The notes under the pieces were generated by a model that had not been told where the DNA came from, ran no database searches, and saw only the letters and a list, made by a program, of their open reading frames with translations. From Parabacteroides faecalis (GTDB lineage: Bacteria > Bacteroidota > Bacteroidia > Bacteroidales > Tannerellaceae), in the NCBI RefSeq assembly GCF_022809355.1, contig NZ_JAKZMM010000015.1, positions 1 through 64,000 of the forward strand: 64,000 nt of DNA. Direction: 5' to 3'. Made by a program: the position numbers and the translations under genes. Shown here piece after piece: positions 7,417-16,453 of the stretch. Positions within the stretch are counted from its first letter, which is position 1. The number at the start of each line of letters is the position of its first letter.

Positions 7417-10080
7417 ATGAAACGGGTGAGTATGTGGATCATGCTCTGTTGGATATGCTTTGCAGGAGTTCTGAAAGCCCAGCAGGAGGCATTGCGTTTA
7501 GATGTGTCGGTAGAAAATGCTTCTTTGGAGCAGTTTGTCCGACTGGTGGAGAAAGAATCAGGGTATTCTTTTATTTATGGAGAAGATGTTTCGTTACGCC
7601 AACCCATTACGCTTTCGGTGAAACAACAGACGGTCGGGGAAATATTGGAAGAGGCTTTTAAGCGGGAACCGATCGGTTTCCGGTTGGAGAAGAATCATAT
7701 TCTGTTGTTTCGCCGTCCGTTGCCGAAGGAAAAGCGATATACCATTTGCGGGTATGTAACCGACCGGTCTTCTGCCGAGACATTAATTGGTGCGAATATC
7801 TTGGAAGGGATTCGTCATACGGGCACTTATACCAATTCATTTGGATTCTATACGTTGACTGTTCCGGAAGGGGAAGTGGAGTTGAATTTCTCGTATTTAG
7901 GATATGATGTGCAGACCATCCGGTTTTGTCTGCAGAAAGATACGATGATTCCTGTGCAGTTGACGGCCAATAACCGGTTGGAAGAACTGTTGGTTCTTTC
8001 CGACCGGAAAGAGGCCGGTATTTATGCTACCGGTATGAGTTCGCACGATGTGCCGCTGACCCAGATACGAAATACGCCGGCTTTGTTGGGAGAAGCGGAT
8101 CTGTTGAAGACCATTCAGCTGTTGCCTGGTGTACAGGCCGCTACGGAAGGATTCAGCGGTTTGTATGTCCGAGGTGGAGGCCCAGATCAGAATCTGATTC
8201 TTCTGGATGGAATTCCGGTCTATAATGCCGACCATCTGCTGGGTGTCTTTTCTATTTTCACGCCGGAAGCCATGAAACGGGTTACCTTGTATAAAGGTGC
8301 TTTTCCGGCCCGTTTTGGGAGTCGCCTGTCTTCTGTGGTAGATATCCGGACAAACGATGGCGACATGAAACAGTATCATGGTACGGCCAGCTTGGGATTA
8401 CTGACCAGTAAGATTCATTTGGAAGGACCTGTCTGGAAAGATCGTACGGCATTTAACGTATCGGTCCGGCGGACTTATCTGGACTGGTTGGCCCGTCCGT
8501 TCCTGGATAAAGACAAGAAATACGGTTATTACTTCTACGATATCAATGCAAAGGTGAATCATAAGTTTTCAGACCGCAGCCGTTTTTTCCTGAGTTTCTA
8601 TAAGGGGAAAGATCATTGTGACTATACCCGGAATACAGCTTATGAATATGATTATGCCAGTTATTATTATAATGACGGTATGGATCTGAACTGGGGAAAT
8701 ACCATTGCAGCTGCCCGTTGGAATTATGTGTTCAACCATCAGCTTTTCTTCCAGGCAACGATGGCATACAATCATTATGATATGAAAATGTCGACTGGCT
8801 ATCAGAACTTGGACAAGGTGCATAAAGGAGAAACACTTTATGTATATGATTCGGACTATCATTCCGGTATTCACGATTACAGTGTTCAGGCCGATTTTGA
8901 TTATACACCGCATCCGGCTCATCATCTGAAATTTGGTACTTCTTATCTGTATCATGTATTCCAACCGGAAGTGATGGTTTCACGGGTAAAGGAAGAAGAA
9001 GAGGAAACTGTTCAGCGGGATACGACGTATACTGCCATATCGAATGGAGATATTTTGGGGCATGAATGGTCTTTGTATGCCGAGGACGATATTTCCTTGG
9101 GTCGTTTCCGGGTAAATGCAGGCATATACTTTTCATTATTTAATACACAGGGGAAGAATTACTTTTCTGCCCAGCCCCGTTTGTCGGCCCGCTATGGGCT
9201 GACCGACGAGGTCGCTATCAAAGCTTCGTTTACCCAGATGGCGCAATATGTTCATCTGTTGTCTTCTTCCACCATTGCTTTACCGACGGATCTGTGGGTA
9301 CCGGTAACGAAAAACATTCGTCCGATGCGTTCCGATCAATACGCGTTGGGTGGATATTATACAGGAATAAAAGGCTGGGAGTTTTCCATGGAGGCCTATT
9401 ATAAGAATATGTTTCATGTGTTGGAATATCAGGATGGAGCTTCCTTCCTGGCTTCTTCATCCGGCTGGGAAGATAAGGTGGAAATGGGAAACGGCCGTTC
9501 GATGGGAGTGGAGTTTCTGGCTCAGAAGACGTCAGGAAAGACAACCGGATGGATTGCTTATACGTTGGCAAAAAGTGACCGGATCTTTGAGAATGGGAAT
9601 ATCAATAACGGAAATCGATTCCCTTATAAATACGATCGGAGGCACAACCTAAACTTCTGCGTCAACCATACGTTTAATCAGCAATGGGATGTCGGAGTGT
9701 CGTGGGTGTTTAATACTGGTGGAACCGTTACCGTTGCCGAACAACGGATGGACGTACTTTATCCGGATAACAACGAAACGGCAGGAACGAATTATATCCC
9801 GGCGCGGAATAATTTCCGGTTGCCTAGTAGTCATCGTTTGAATGTGGGTGTCAATTACCGTAAGAACGCACGTCGCGGAACGCATATTTGGAATGTTTCT
9901 GTTTACAATGTCTATAATGCCATGACTCCGAATCTGGTATTTATGGATAAAGAGGTACTGGAACATTCGATTACGTTACCGAGCGGTAAACCGTATTATT
10001 GGACGGAAGTAAGGAATCACCTGAAGAAAGTAACTTTACTTCCTTGTATTCCATCAATTACCTATACCTTTAAGTTTTGA
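7417..10080 (+). CDS. TonB-dependent outer-membrane receptor with STN signalling domain
   Basis: An 887-residue outer-membrane transporter. Signal peptide (MKRVSMWIMLCWICFAG, cleavage near KAQQ), STN/secretin signalling domain (about 28-105), carboxypeptidase-regulatory-like beta-sandwich (about 108-180), plug (about 215-330, with YVRGGGPDQNLILLDG), then a beta-barrel ending in YTFKF with the terminal phenylalanine typical of barrel proteins. The STN domain fits direct signalling to the FecR protein encoded just upstream. It lacks an obvious SusC-type signature, and its partner is a DUF4249 lipoprotein rather than SusD. The substrate is unknown; related clusters are often assigned to iron or other small ligands. 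Confidence 0.93.
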   Translation: MKRVSMWIMLCWICFAGVLKAQQEALRLDVSVENASLEQFVRLVEKESGYSFIYGEDVSLRQPITLSVKQQTVGEILEEAFKREPIGFRLEKNHILLFRRPLPKEKRYTICGYVTDRSSAETLIGANILEGIRHTGTYTNSFGFYTLTVPEGEVELNFSYLGYDVQTIRFCLQKDTMIPVQLTANNRLEELLVLSDRKEAGIYATGMSSHDVPLTQIRNTPALLGEADLLKTIQLLPGVQAATEGFSGLYVRGGGPDQNLILLDGIPVYNADHLLGVFSIFTPEAMKRVTLYKGAFPARFGSRLSSVVDIRTNDGDMKQYHGTASLGLLTSKIHLEGPVWKDRTAFNVSVRRTYLDWLARPFLDKDKKYGYYFYDINAKVNHKFSDRSRFFLSFYKGKDHCDYTRNTAYEYDYASYYYNDGMDLNWGNTIAAARWNYVFNHQLFFQATMAYNHYDMKMSTGYQNLDKVHKGETLYVYDSDYHSGIHDYSVQADFDYTPHPAHHLKFGTSYLYHVFQPEVMVSRVKEEEEETVQRDTTYTAISNGDILGHEWSLYAEDDISLGRFRVNAGIYFSLFNTQGKNYFSAQPRLSARYGLTDEVAIKASFTQMAQYVHLLSSSTIALPTDLWVPVTKNIRPMRSDQYALGGYYTGIKGWEFSMEAYYKNMFHVLEYQDGASFLASSSGWEDKVEMGNGRSMGVEFLAQKTSGKTTGWIAYTLAKSDRIFENGNINNGNRFPYKYDRRHNLNFCVNHTFNQQWDVGVSWVFNTGGTVTVAEQRMDVLYPDNNETAGTNYIPARNNFRLPSSHRLNVGVNYRKNARRGTHIWNVSVYNVYNAMTPNLVFMDKEVLEHSITLPSGKPYYWTEVRNHLKKVTLLPCIPSITYTFKF

Positions 10081-10083
10081 GAA

Positions 10084-11094
10084 ATGAAAATAGAACAGTT
10101 GATATTTTGGATAGGATTATGTTGCATCCTCTTGCCGGGCTGTGAGCATGAACTGGATTATTACATGGGAGAACAAGAACCTCAGCTGACGATGAATGCT
10201 TTATTGGAAGCTGGTGCTACGGAAAATCGGGTCTTTCTGAGTCTGAGTGGAAAATCGGTGATAAAGCCGGTCCGTCAGGTAACGTTGAAGTTGTATGTCA
10301 ATGGTGTATGTCGGGAAACGGTTGAAGGTGGGTATCGGCATCAATGGGACGAAGAAGCGCAACGGTTAAGTTGTCTGCTGAAAACCGTTTTGTCGCCTGA
10401 AGATGTCGTTCGTCTGGAGGTTTCAGCCGAACAGGGAAAGTATCAGGCTTCGGCTGAAGTGATAATGCCGTCTGCTCCAGCCGTAATTGAACAAGTGGAT
10501 ACAATGGTTACCCAATTATGGACGGGCAATTCCGAATTTGATGCCATTCAATACAAGATTCGGATACGGGATTTGCCGGACGAACGGAATTATTATCGTC
10601 TCATTATCCAGAATGGTATCTATTATGCCGAACGTCCACCCGAAGGATGGATACCAAGTGAAGTGCAGACCATCTATGATCAGGAAGAATTCGTATTGAG
10701 TCAGGGACATCATCAGACGAGTGGGGATGAGGATTACAATCCCTTTCAAACAGATGTACCGAATATTTATCAGGTATTTACAGATACCTACTTTGAAGAT
10801 CGGGATTATACCTTGAATGTTTATACTGGTTACAGACCTGCAGATGATTATTGGTACGATTGGGACCAACATATTTGTGGATATGCCCGAATCCGCCTGT
10901 TGCAGATTACAGAAGAGGAATACCGTTACCTGCGGGCCTTGACTTTCCTTCAGTCGGACGATTTGGAAAATATGGAGATGCTGATGGAACCCGTGATTGT
11001 TCCTTCGAATGTAGAGAATGGTTTAGGCTTTGTTGGAGCCAGCTCCGAACAATATGTACAGATGGAGATTATGCATCGTTATCCCCGGAAGTAG
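10084..11094 (+). CDS. DUF4249 lipoprotein
   Basis: A 336-residue lipoprotein with a signal peptide and lipobox (LCCILLPGC, Cys near residue 19) followed by EHELD. The body resembles DUF4249 proteins, which in Bacteroidetes are encoded beside STN-type TonB receptors: beta-rich, an early MNALLEAG strand and a late YRYLRALTFLQ helix. It starts 3 bp after the receptor stop, so the FecR, receptor and lipoprotein genes form one operon. By analogy it may be a surface accessory of the receptor; no ligand is visible. Confidence 0.85.
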   Translation: MKIEQLIFWIGLCCILLPGCEHELDYYMGEQEPQLTMNALLEAGATENRVFLSLSGKSVIKPVRQVTLKLYVNGVCRETVEGGYRHQWDEEAQRLSCLLKTVLSPEDVVRLEVSAEQGKYQASAEVIMPSAPAVIEQVDTMVTQLWTGNSEFDAIQYKIRIRDLPDERNYYRLIIQNGIYYAERPPEGWIPSEVQTIYDQEEFVLSQGHHQTSGDEDYNPFQTDVPNIYQVFTDTYFEDRDYTLNVYTGYRPADDYWYDWDQHICGYARIRLLQITEEEYRYLRALTFLQSDDLENMEMLMEPVIVPSNVENGLGFVGASSEQYVQMEIMHRYPRK

Positions 11095-11126
11095 AAAGTT
11101 CCGATTGCAAATAAACGAGGATTAAA

Positions 11127-11170
11127 AATAAAACCAACGAGAAATGAAAACGATTCTCGTTGGTTTTATT
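11127..11170. terminator. Bidirectional terminator between the TonB operon and the sialidase gene
   Basis: Seventeen-base arms (11127-11143 and 11154-11170, core ACCAACGAGAA) flank a ten-base loop. The 3' arm runs into TTTTATTTTTAG on the plus strand, and the minus-strand copy is also followed by T-rich sequence. It can serve both convergent genes. Confidence 0.85.
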
Positions 11171-11227
11171 TTTAGTTTCTTTTACCTGTTCTCTGACCGA
11201 ATCCCGGAGACCAAAGAGCTTGTTATT

Positions 11228-12913
11228 TTATGGACGGATCAATTCGCGTAGCTTGACTTTTTGGAAAGTCATGTGTGCGACACTCGACTCGTAGAAAATA
11301 CCGACGGTTTCTTCATCAACTAGCGTCAGACAAGTATAACCCCAGCCTTCTCCTTCATCAAGTAGGATTTGATACTCTTCGGGCCATGTCAGTCCGCCGT
11401 CCAGGCTTGCCTTGATGGTAATGTGATTTCTGTTTTTCGTTGTGTTTGGGTTGGAGAACAGCAGAATATCCTTCTTCAGGCAATTCTTTTCTGCCGGAAT
11501 CTTGATGAGGCTGGCCATACAGATCGGTTCTTGCAGAGCAGAACGGTTGGATGGATGTTCCGTCCAAGTCTTTCCTAAATCTTTTGTAATGGATACAGCC
11601 CGGCTTCCGCCTCGGTTATCGCGCATATTCAGCATCAATACGCCAGGTTCTATTTCTGCTACCTGTGATTCGGTCGTATTGCTTCGGGCAGCATTATGCA
11701 GATGCCATGTTTTCCCGTGATCTTTACTATACATGATTCCCGCATTGGGTATTTTGTTGGCGTCGATGAATTGGATAGGGAATACAAGTGTTCCGTCGCT
11801 CATCGTGATACCGCGTCCCGGACCTTGTAGCAAGAAATACCAGGAAGGATCTTTTACCTGTTCGGTAATGTTGATCGGTTCGCTCCATGTTTTTCCGTCA
11901 TCTTCGCTTTTACAGAGTACAAGTTGGGCGGTTTCATCCATAGTCATCCCTTGTTGTGAGTTAAACCATGCCCGTTGATTTCCCATACCATGACACCAGG
12001 CTGCTACAATCCAGATGGTATTGTTGGTTTCATCCACTAAAATTGAAGGATCACCCACACCATTCTGGGCATGAGGCAGACCTCCGGTTTCACCAAAGCT
12101 CACGGCAATTTGCATGGGTTCCCACGTCTGACCTTTGTCAAGGCTACGGCTGACACCAATGTCAATCTTTTCCTGCAGATCGACAGAACTGTTATATCGG
12201 ACATCATAGCAACCAATCAACGTCCCTTTGTTCGTCGTAACGATTCCTGGAATCCTGAAGGCTGCCACACCGTCGTCCCATGCCTGACGGACAGCTACGC
12301 CTTTTCTGCGTTTACCACTCTGCTGGTCTCCGGAAATAACTGCCGGCTGTCGGTTGATCTGAGCCTGACTGATGCGTGCTGAAATCAAGGATTCCAACGA
12401 AGAAGAATTCTTGACCTGTACACTTACCCAGAAATAGTTTGTTCCTTTTAATAAAGGTTGCTGACTGGATAACTGGATGGATGATGCTGGCTGGTTTACT
12501 TCATCCTGTTGGATGGAGTAATCTCGGTTTGTACTTTTCAGTTGCTGTAAACTCCGTTGATCAGATATTTCGGGAGTGAACTTGATCCCTTTTTCTGCTA
12601 ATGAAGTTCGCAGATAATCCTGTCTGTAACTATGGGATGGAGCATAATATGTTCCTTTCCTGGCGACACCTTCCGTTCCGCTATAGAAAAGGCGAACAGA
12701 TTCGATATCGGCCAAGTTGGTTTCTTGATCAAACTCAATGGAAATTTCATTCAATACATCTCCTTTGTCTGCGTCCATACGAAATTCAAACAAAACATTA
12801 TCCGATTGATTGATCAACAATGGGATTTGAGGCGCATGGACAAATAAAGTATCGGCAGCCCAGATCGGGGTACAGACAGCAACTAATCCGGCAAGAAGTA
12901 AGTTCTTTTTCAT
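11228..12913 (-). CDS. nanH: Secreted exo-alpha-sialidase
   Basis: A GH33 neuraminidase that releases sialic acid from host glycans. The 561-residue protein has a signal peptide (MKKNLLLAGLVAVCTPIWA), an N-terminal beta-sandwich (about 25-190) like the domain in front of many Bacteroides sialidases, then the six-bladed propeller. The FRIP motif (FRIPGIV) supplies the substrate-binding arginine. Five Asp boxes are visible: SLDKGQTW, SEDDGKTW, SKDHGKTW, TKDLGKTW and SLDGGLTW. No other sialic-acid catabolism gene is in the window. Confidence 0.95.
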   Translation of the reverse strand: MKKNLLLAGLVAVCTPIWAADTLFVHAPQIPLLINQSDNVLFEFRMDADKGDVLNEISIEFDQETNLADIESVRLFYSGTEGVARKGTYYAPSHSYRQDYLRTSLAEKGIKFTPEISDQRSLQQLKSTNRDYSIQQDEVNQPASSIQLSSQQPLLKGTNYFWVSVQVKNSSSLESLISARISQAQINRQPAVISGDQQSGKRRKGVAVRQAWDDGVAAFRIPGIVTTNKGTLIGCYDVRYNSSVDLQEKIDIGVSRSLDKGQTWEPMQIAVSFGETGGLPHAQNGVGDPSILVDETNNTIWIVAAWCHGMGNQRAWFNSQQGMTMDETAQLVLCKSEDDGKTWSEPINITEQVKDPSWYFLLQGPGRGITMSDGTLVFPIQFIDANKIPNAGIMYSKDHGKTWHLHNAARSNTTESQVAEIEPGVLMLNMRDNRGGSRAVSITKDLGKTWTEHPSNRSALQEPICMASLIKIPAEKNCLKKDILLFSNPNTTKNRNHITIKASLDGGLTWPEEYQILLDEGEGWGYTCLTLVDEETVGIFYESSVAHMTFQKVKLRELIRP

Positions 12914-13141
12914 GTGTTTTAGCGATGTAAGTTATTACTTAAATTATTAACAAATGTAAAGATAGAAAATTTTGCTAATAATTTCACTTTTTGGAGAACT
13001 TTTTTTCGGTGGCTCTTGTTCTTAGTATATAGTGTTTTTCATGGTATTAGAATTAAGTTAGGTTTGCTGTCCGTCCCGTTCGTGAGAATAGGACGGCTTT
13101 GCATTTTATAGAGGTTTAGCTATTGTTAGCTTTTATGCGGA

Positions 13142-13636
13142 TCAATCAAACACACAAGCATTTTGCTGAAGACAACAAGGCCCTTGGGGTTTGTCTTTCA
13201 TCTGTTTGTTTTTAGGCATCATGGGATGAGGCCTGTCTGATTGGAGGACCATTTTTACTTGTCGCATGGTCAGCATCTTCTTGAACTTGTTATAATATTC
13301 CTTACGTGTATCCAACAATTTTTGTTGCCGTTCAAACTGAGCTGTCAAGTGCTCTTCTATCTGCTTGTCGTCCATTGCTGCCGGCTTGGTTTCTGGCTTT
13401 TGAGGTTTACAATCCTCCAATGCTTGTAAATACTCTTTATATACCGGAGCAAATTGAGCTGCTGTTTTATCGTCGAGCATCAAGTGACGTTGCATCCGTT
13501 CAACACGCATTTCTATACGTTGCTCGGGAGACATCGCTTTACGTGGTGCCTTCGGGCGGTTCTGAGACCATATGTTTCCACTACAAACTGTTGTCAATGC
13601 CAAAATGGCCAGCCATACTTTTACGTTTTTCATCAT
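13142..13636 (-). CDS. Small exported Spy/CpxP-like protein
   Basis: A 164-residue protein with a signal peptide (MMKNVKVWLAILALTTVCSG, cleavage near IWSQ). The mature part is helical and charged, with MSPEQRIEMRVERMQRHL followed by repeated amphipathic helices and a basic, proline-rich tail ending in cysteines (GPCCLQQNACVFD). The helical hairpin resembles the Spy/CpxP/DUF4890 class of periplasmic chaperone or stress proteins; this is fold-level similarity by eye. No neighbour clarifies the role. Confidence 0.7.
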   Translation of the reverse strand: MMKNVKVWLAILALTTVCSGNIWSQNRPKAPRKAMSPEQRIEMRVERMQRHLMLDDKTAAQFAPVYKEYLQALEDCKPQKPETKPAAMDDKQIEEHLTAQFERQQKLLDTRKEYYNKFKKMLTMRQVKMVLQSDRPHPMMPKNKQMKDKPQGPCCLQQNACVFD

Positions 13637-13803
13637 CTTTCGTCGTTTAATAGTTTATACTTTATTATAGGATGAAAATAAGCTCTTCATTTCTGATGTT
13701 GGTACCAGTTCAAAAGAAATTTCCAGGCTTTGTTTTTTCATTCTGTTCTTTAAGACGGAGAAAAACGGACAGCGTTTATTCGGAAAACACTTTTTAGCGA
13801 ATT

Positions 13804-14808
13804 TTACGGCTTGTATTTAGCTTGCGATAAAAACTCCTGGGCATTTTGTTGTTGCATAAGTGTTTGTAGCGAAGCATTGTTCTCTTTCATGTAACTGGAT
13901 ACGATTTGCCAGCCAATCCAGGTTCCGATATTTCCCGGAGTTTCGTCCGACAAAAACGTACATGGTTTGTCATCCAGATATTTGGAAGTGGTGATCTGAT
14001 CCGGAGTATAAAGATGCTTGCGCTGAATAATGGTGTTCCAGAGCGTCAACTCGTTGGCTACACACCATTCATAATCTTTCTCCTGATATCCCATTAGTTG
14101 GGCAGGTGTAATTTCCGGTAAGGCAAGATGAACGATATATTTGATCTTTCCTTCATAAATCATCCGGTCGAGCAGTATATTCTCGTTTCCTTCGAATGGA
14201 TATTCGCTCATCAGCCAGCCGGCCAGATAATCGGCTGCAGCCAGTGTTCGCTGCATCTTGATGCGTTGGTAGTCGTAAAAGAAATCCTGATAAAGCGGAT
14301 ACGCTTCGCCCATGTACTTGTCGATCGATAAAGACAGCAGGCTGTCTGCTGCCAGTACGTTCTGATTGAATCCGGATACGTGCATGTAACAAGCTGGAAT
14401 CTGCATATTCGGGAAGTTTACTTTGAGGAAAGCGAAACCTTTCCCCAGTTGATTTTCGATATCAGTCACATGATCGTATTCACGGACTGCATCCTTATAT
14501 AGATTTTTGAGTGTCGGCTCGGAATAATAAGCAATAACCTGATCGAAGAAGCCGGATATTTCGGGCGATTGCAGATTCAGGATTCCTTTTCCTACGATGT
14601 CGAGCATTGCCGGATATTCTTTCAGCAGTTCCTTTTCCAAAGTCGTATCTTGTGTTTCGATATACGCCAGCAAAGCCTTGTCAAACCGTTGGATATGAAT
14701 CGGAAGTGTATCCGTTGGAGTCTGGATATTGGAAGGTTGGCTGTTGCAGCTGCAGATAGATATGGCAAGAAAGAATAAACTGCCTATTATTTTCTTCATA
14801 TTCTTCAT
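13804..14808 (-). CDS. gldB: GldB-family lipoprotein
   Basis: A 334-residue lipoprotein with a signal sequence (LFFLAISICSC, Cys near residue 21). The body resembles the gliding protein GldB: early HIQRFDKAL, a central YMHVSGFN segment, and a C-terminal zincin-like region (YEWCVANELTLWN) with IGTWIGWQIVSSYM. GldB was defined in flavobacterial gliding motility but is also found in non-gliding Bacteroidales, where its role is unclear. An alternative ATG lies four codons in (MKKIIG). It is divergent from the MATE gene. Confidence 0.8.
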   Translation of the reverse strand: MKNMKKIIGSLFFLAISICSCNSQPSNIQTPTDTLPIHIQRFDKALLAYIETQDTTLEKELLKEYPAMLDIVGKGILNLQSPEISGFFDQVIAYYSEPTLKNLYKDAVREYDHVTDIENQLGKGFAFLKVNFPNMQIPACYMHVSGFNQNVLAADSLLSLSIDKYMGEAYPLYQDFFYDYQRIKMQRTLAAADYLAGWLMSEYPFEGNENILLDRMIYEGKIKYIVHLALPEITPAQLMGYQEKDYEWCVANELTLWNTIIQRKHLYTPDQITTSKYLDDKPCTFLSDETPGNIGTWIGWQIVSSYMKENNASLQTLMQQQNAQEFLSQAKYKP

Positions 14809-14925
14809 GTTCGGATATTTTTTCTATAAACGGGAATCCACGCAGGATTATTGTATCTTTGTCGGGACAAAGGTAAGATTATATTTTGTAAATGATTGTC
14901 TGATTTATATTATTTGGTGGAGATT

Positions 14926-16248
14926 ATGCAATACACGAACAAACAGATTCTCAAGATTACATTTCCTGTATTGGTCAGTTTGCTGATGGAACATTTGATA
15001 GGATTGACCGATACAGCTTATCTGGGACGCGTAGGAGAGGTGGAATTAGGTGCTTCGGCTTTGGCGGGTGTTTATTATCTGGTGATTTATATGCTGGGTT
15101 TTGGTTTCAGTGTAGGAGCACAGGTATTGATTGCCCGGCGGAATGGCGAAGGTAATTATCATAGTATCGGTGATGTATTCCGGCAGGGAACACTGTTTCT
15201 GTTGGCTTTTGCTACCTTGCTGTTTTTCTGTTCCCATGCCTATTCGCCCGTTCTGTTACGGGGACTGATCGAATCGGATGCAGTGTTTCAGGCTACGGTC
15301 GATTATATTGACTGGCGTGTATATGGCTTTTTCTTCTCATTTGTCTCGGTTATGTTCCGTGCCTTTTACGTCGGAACAACACATACCAAGATACTGACGG
15401 CAAGTTCTCTGGCGATGGTCGGGACGAATGTTATCCTGAATTATATCCTGATATTCGGAAAATTGGGATTACCGGCTTTGGGAATTAAAGGTGCAGCCAT
15501 TGCTTCTTCTATTTCGGAAGCCGTGTCGATGTTGTTCTTCATTATATATACGTTCAAGTATGTAGATTATAAGAAGTACGACCTCTTTGGCAAATGGCGT
15601 TTCGAGTTCCGGATTTTCCGGCAGATCATGCGGGTATCGGTTTGGATCATGATGCAGAATGGTATTGCTTTCTGCGGATGGTTTATCTTTTTTGTAGCGA
15701 TGGAGCATCATGGAGAGCGGCCTTTGGCTATCACCAACGTGGTGCGTAGTATTTCATCCTTCCTGTTTATGTTTGTCAATGCCTTTGCTTCGACCAACAG
15801 TTCGCTGGTGAGTAATCTGATCGGGGCGGGGAAAACGGAGAAAGTCATGCCTTTGTGCCGGCAGATGATTCGCTTGTGTTATTCGTTTGTCTTGCCACTG
15901 GCTTTATTGATGGCAATATTCCCGACGGTTGTTTTACGTATCTATACCGATAATATGGATCTGGTAGCAAGTGCAGTTCCTTCGTTGTGGGTGATGCTTT
16001 CTTCTTATCTGATAGCTGTTCCTGCATTTGTGTATTTCATGAGTGTTTCGGGAACGGGCAACACGGGTGTAGCTCTTCGTCTGGAGATGATGAGTATATT
16101 CATCTATATCCTGTATATTATTTGGATTGTTGTTGTCAGAAAAGCCGATGTGGCTGCTTGTTGGACTACCGAACACGTTTATGACCTGATGGTTTTGACT
16201 TCTTATTTCTATTTACTGAAAGGAAACTGGCGGAATAAAAGAATCTGA
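14926..16248 (+). CDS. MATE-family multidrug/sodium antiporter
   Basis: An inner-membrane exporter of the MATE superfamily. The 440-residue protein has about twelve hydrophobic segments and the family opening ILKITFPVLVSLLMEHLIG, then DTAYLGRVGEVELGASALAG. A second-half repeat is visible around FLFMFVNAFASTNSSLVSNLIGAG. I choose the ATG at MQYTNKQ; a longer frame begins with TTG at 14896. A TATCTTTG -7 box at 14854-14861 fits a transcript starting shortly before this ATG. The substrate cannot be inferred. Confidence 0.93.
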   Translation: MQYTNKQILKITFPVLVSLLMEHLIGLTDTAYLGRVGEVELGASALAGVYYLVIYMLGFGFSVGAQVLIARRNGEGNYHSIGDVFRQGTLFLLAFATLLFFCSHAYSPVLLRGLIESDAVFQATVDYIDWRVYGFFFSFVSVMFRAFYVGTTHTKILTASSLAMVGTNVILNYILIFGKLGLPALGIKGAAIASSISEAVSMLFFIIYTFKYVDYKKYDLFGKWRFEFRIFRQIMRVSVWIMMQNGIAFCGWFIFFVAMEHHGERPLAITNVVRSISSFLFMFVNAFASTNSSLVSNLIGAGKTEKVMPLCRQMIRLCYSFVLPLALLMAIFPTVVLRIYTDNMDLVASAVPSLWVMLSSYLIAVPAFVYFMSVSGTGNTGVALRLEMMSIFIYILYIIWIVVVRKADVAACWTTEHVYDLMVLTSYFYLLKGNWRNKRI

Positions 16249-16440
16249 CAGAAGAAGTATTGAAAACAGCGTTTTTAGTGCTCCTTTTCCAGAAGAAGTG
16301 TCGAAAACGGTGTTTTTAGTGCTCCTTTTCCAAAAGAAGTATCGAAAACGGTGTTTTTAGTACTTCTTTTTCCCAAGAGGTATAAAAAACAGGGTGTTTA
16401 ATACTCCTTTTCGCCAAGAAGTATAAAACACCCTGTTGTC
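16249..16440. repeat. Five-unit 41-bp intergenic repeat of dyad units
   Basis: AGAAGT-like cores recur at 16253, 16294, 16335, 16376 and 16417, each exactly 41 bp apart. The first three units share nearly the whole 41 bp; the last two have drifted. Each unit is an imperfect palindrome: in unit 3, AAAAGAAGTA pairs with TACTTCTTTT and AAAAC with GTTTT. The array fills the gap between two convergent genes. There are no unique spacers, so it is not CRISPR. Confidence 0.85.
16388..16437. terminator. Long hairpin between MATE and DUF3843 genes
   Basis: Twelve-base arms AACAGGGTGTTT (16388-16399) and AAACACCCTGTT (16426-16437) match perfectly, and inner AATACT/AAGTATA sequence extends the stem. It overlaps the last two units of the 41-bp array. 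It probably terminates transcription of both convergent genes, although the thymine tract is weak. Confidence 0.55.
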
Positions 16441-16453
16441 AGTATTCCTCTAT

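Noticed and set aside
13071-13096. CCGTCC/GGACGG hairpin as terminator
   Set aside because: The stem is only six pairs, lacks a T tract on the minus strand, and no plus-strand gene precedes it.
16249-16440. CRISPR-like array
   Set aside because: Repeats are contiguous 41-bp units without unique spacers, and no cas genes are near.
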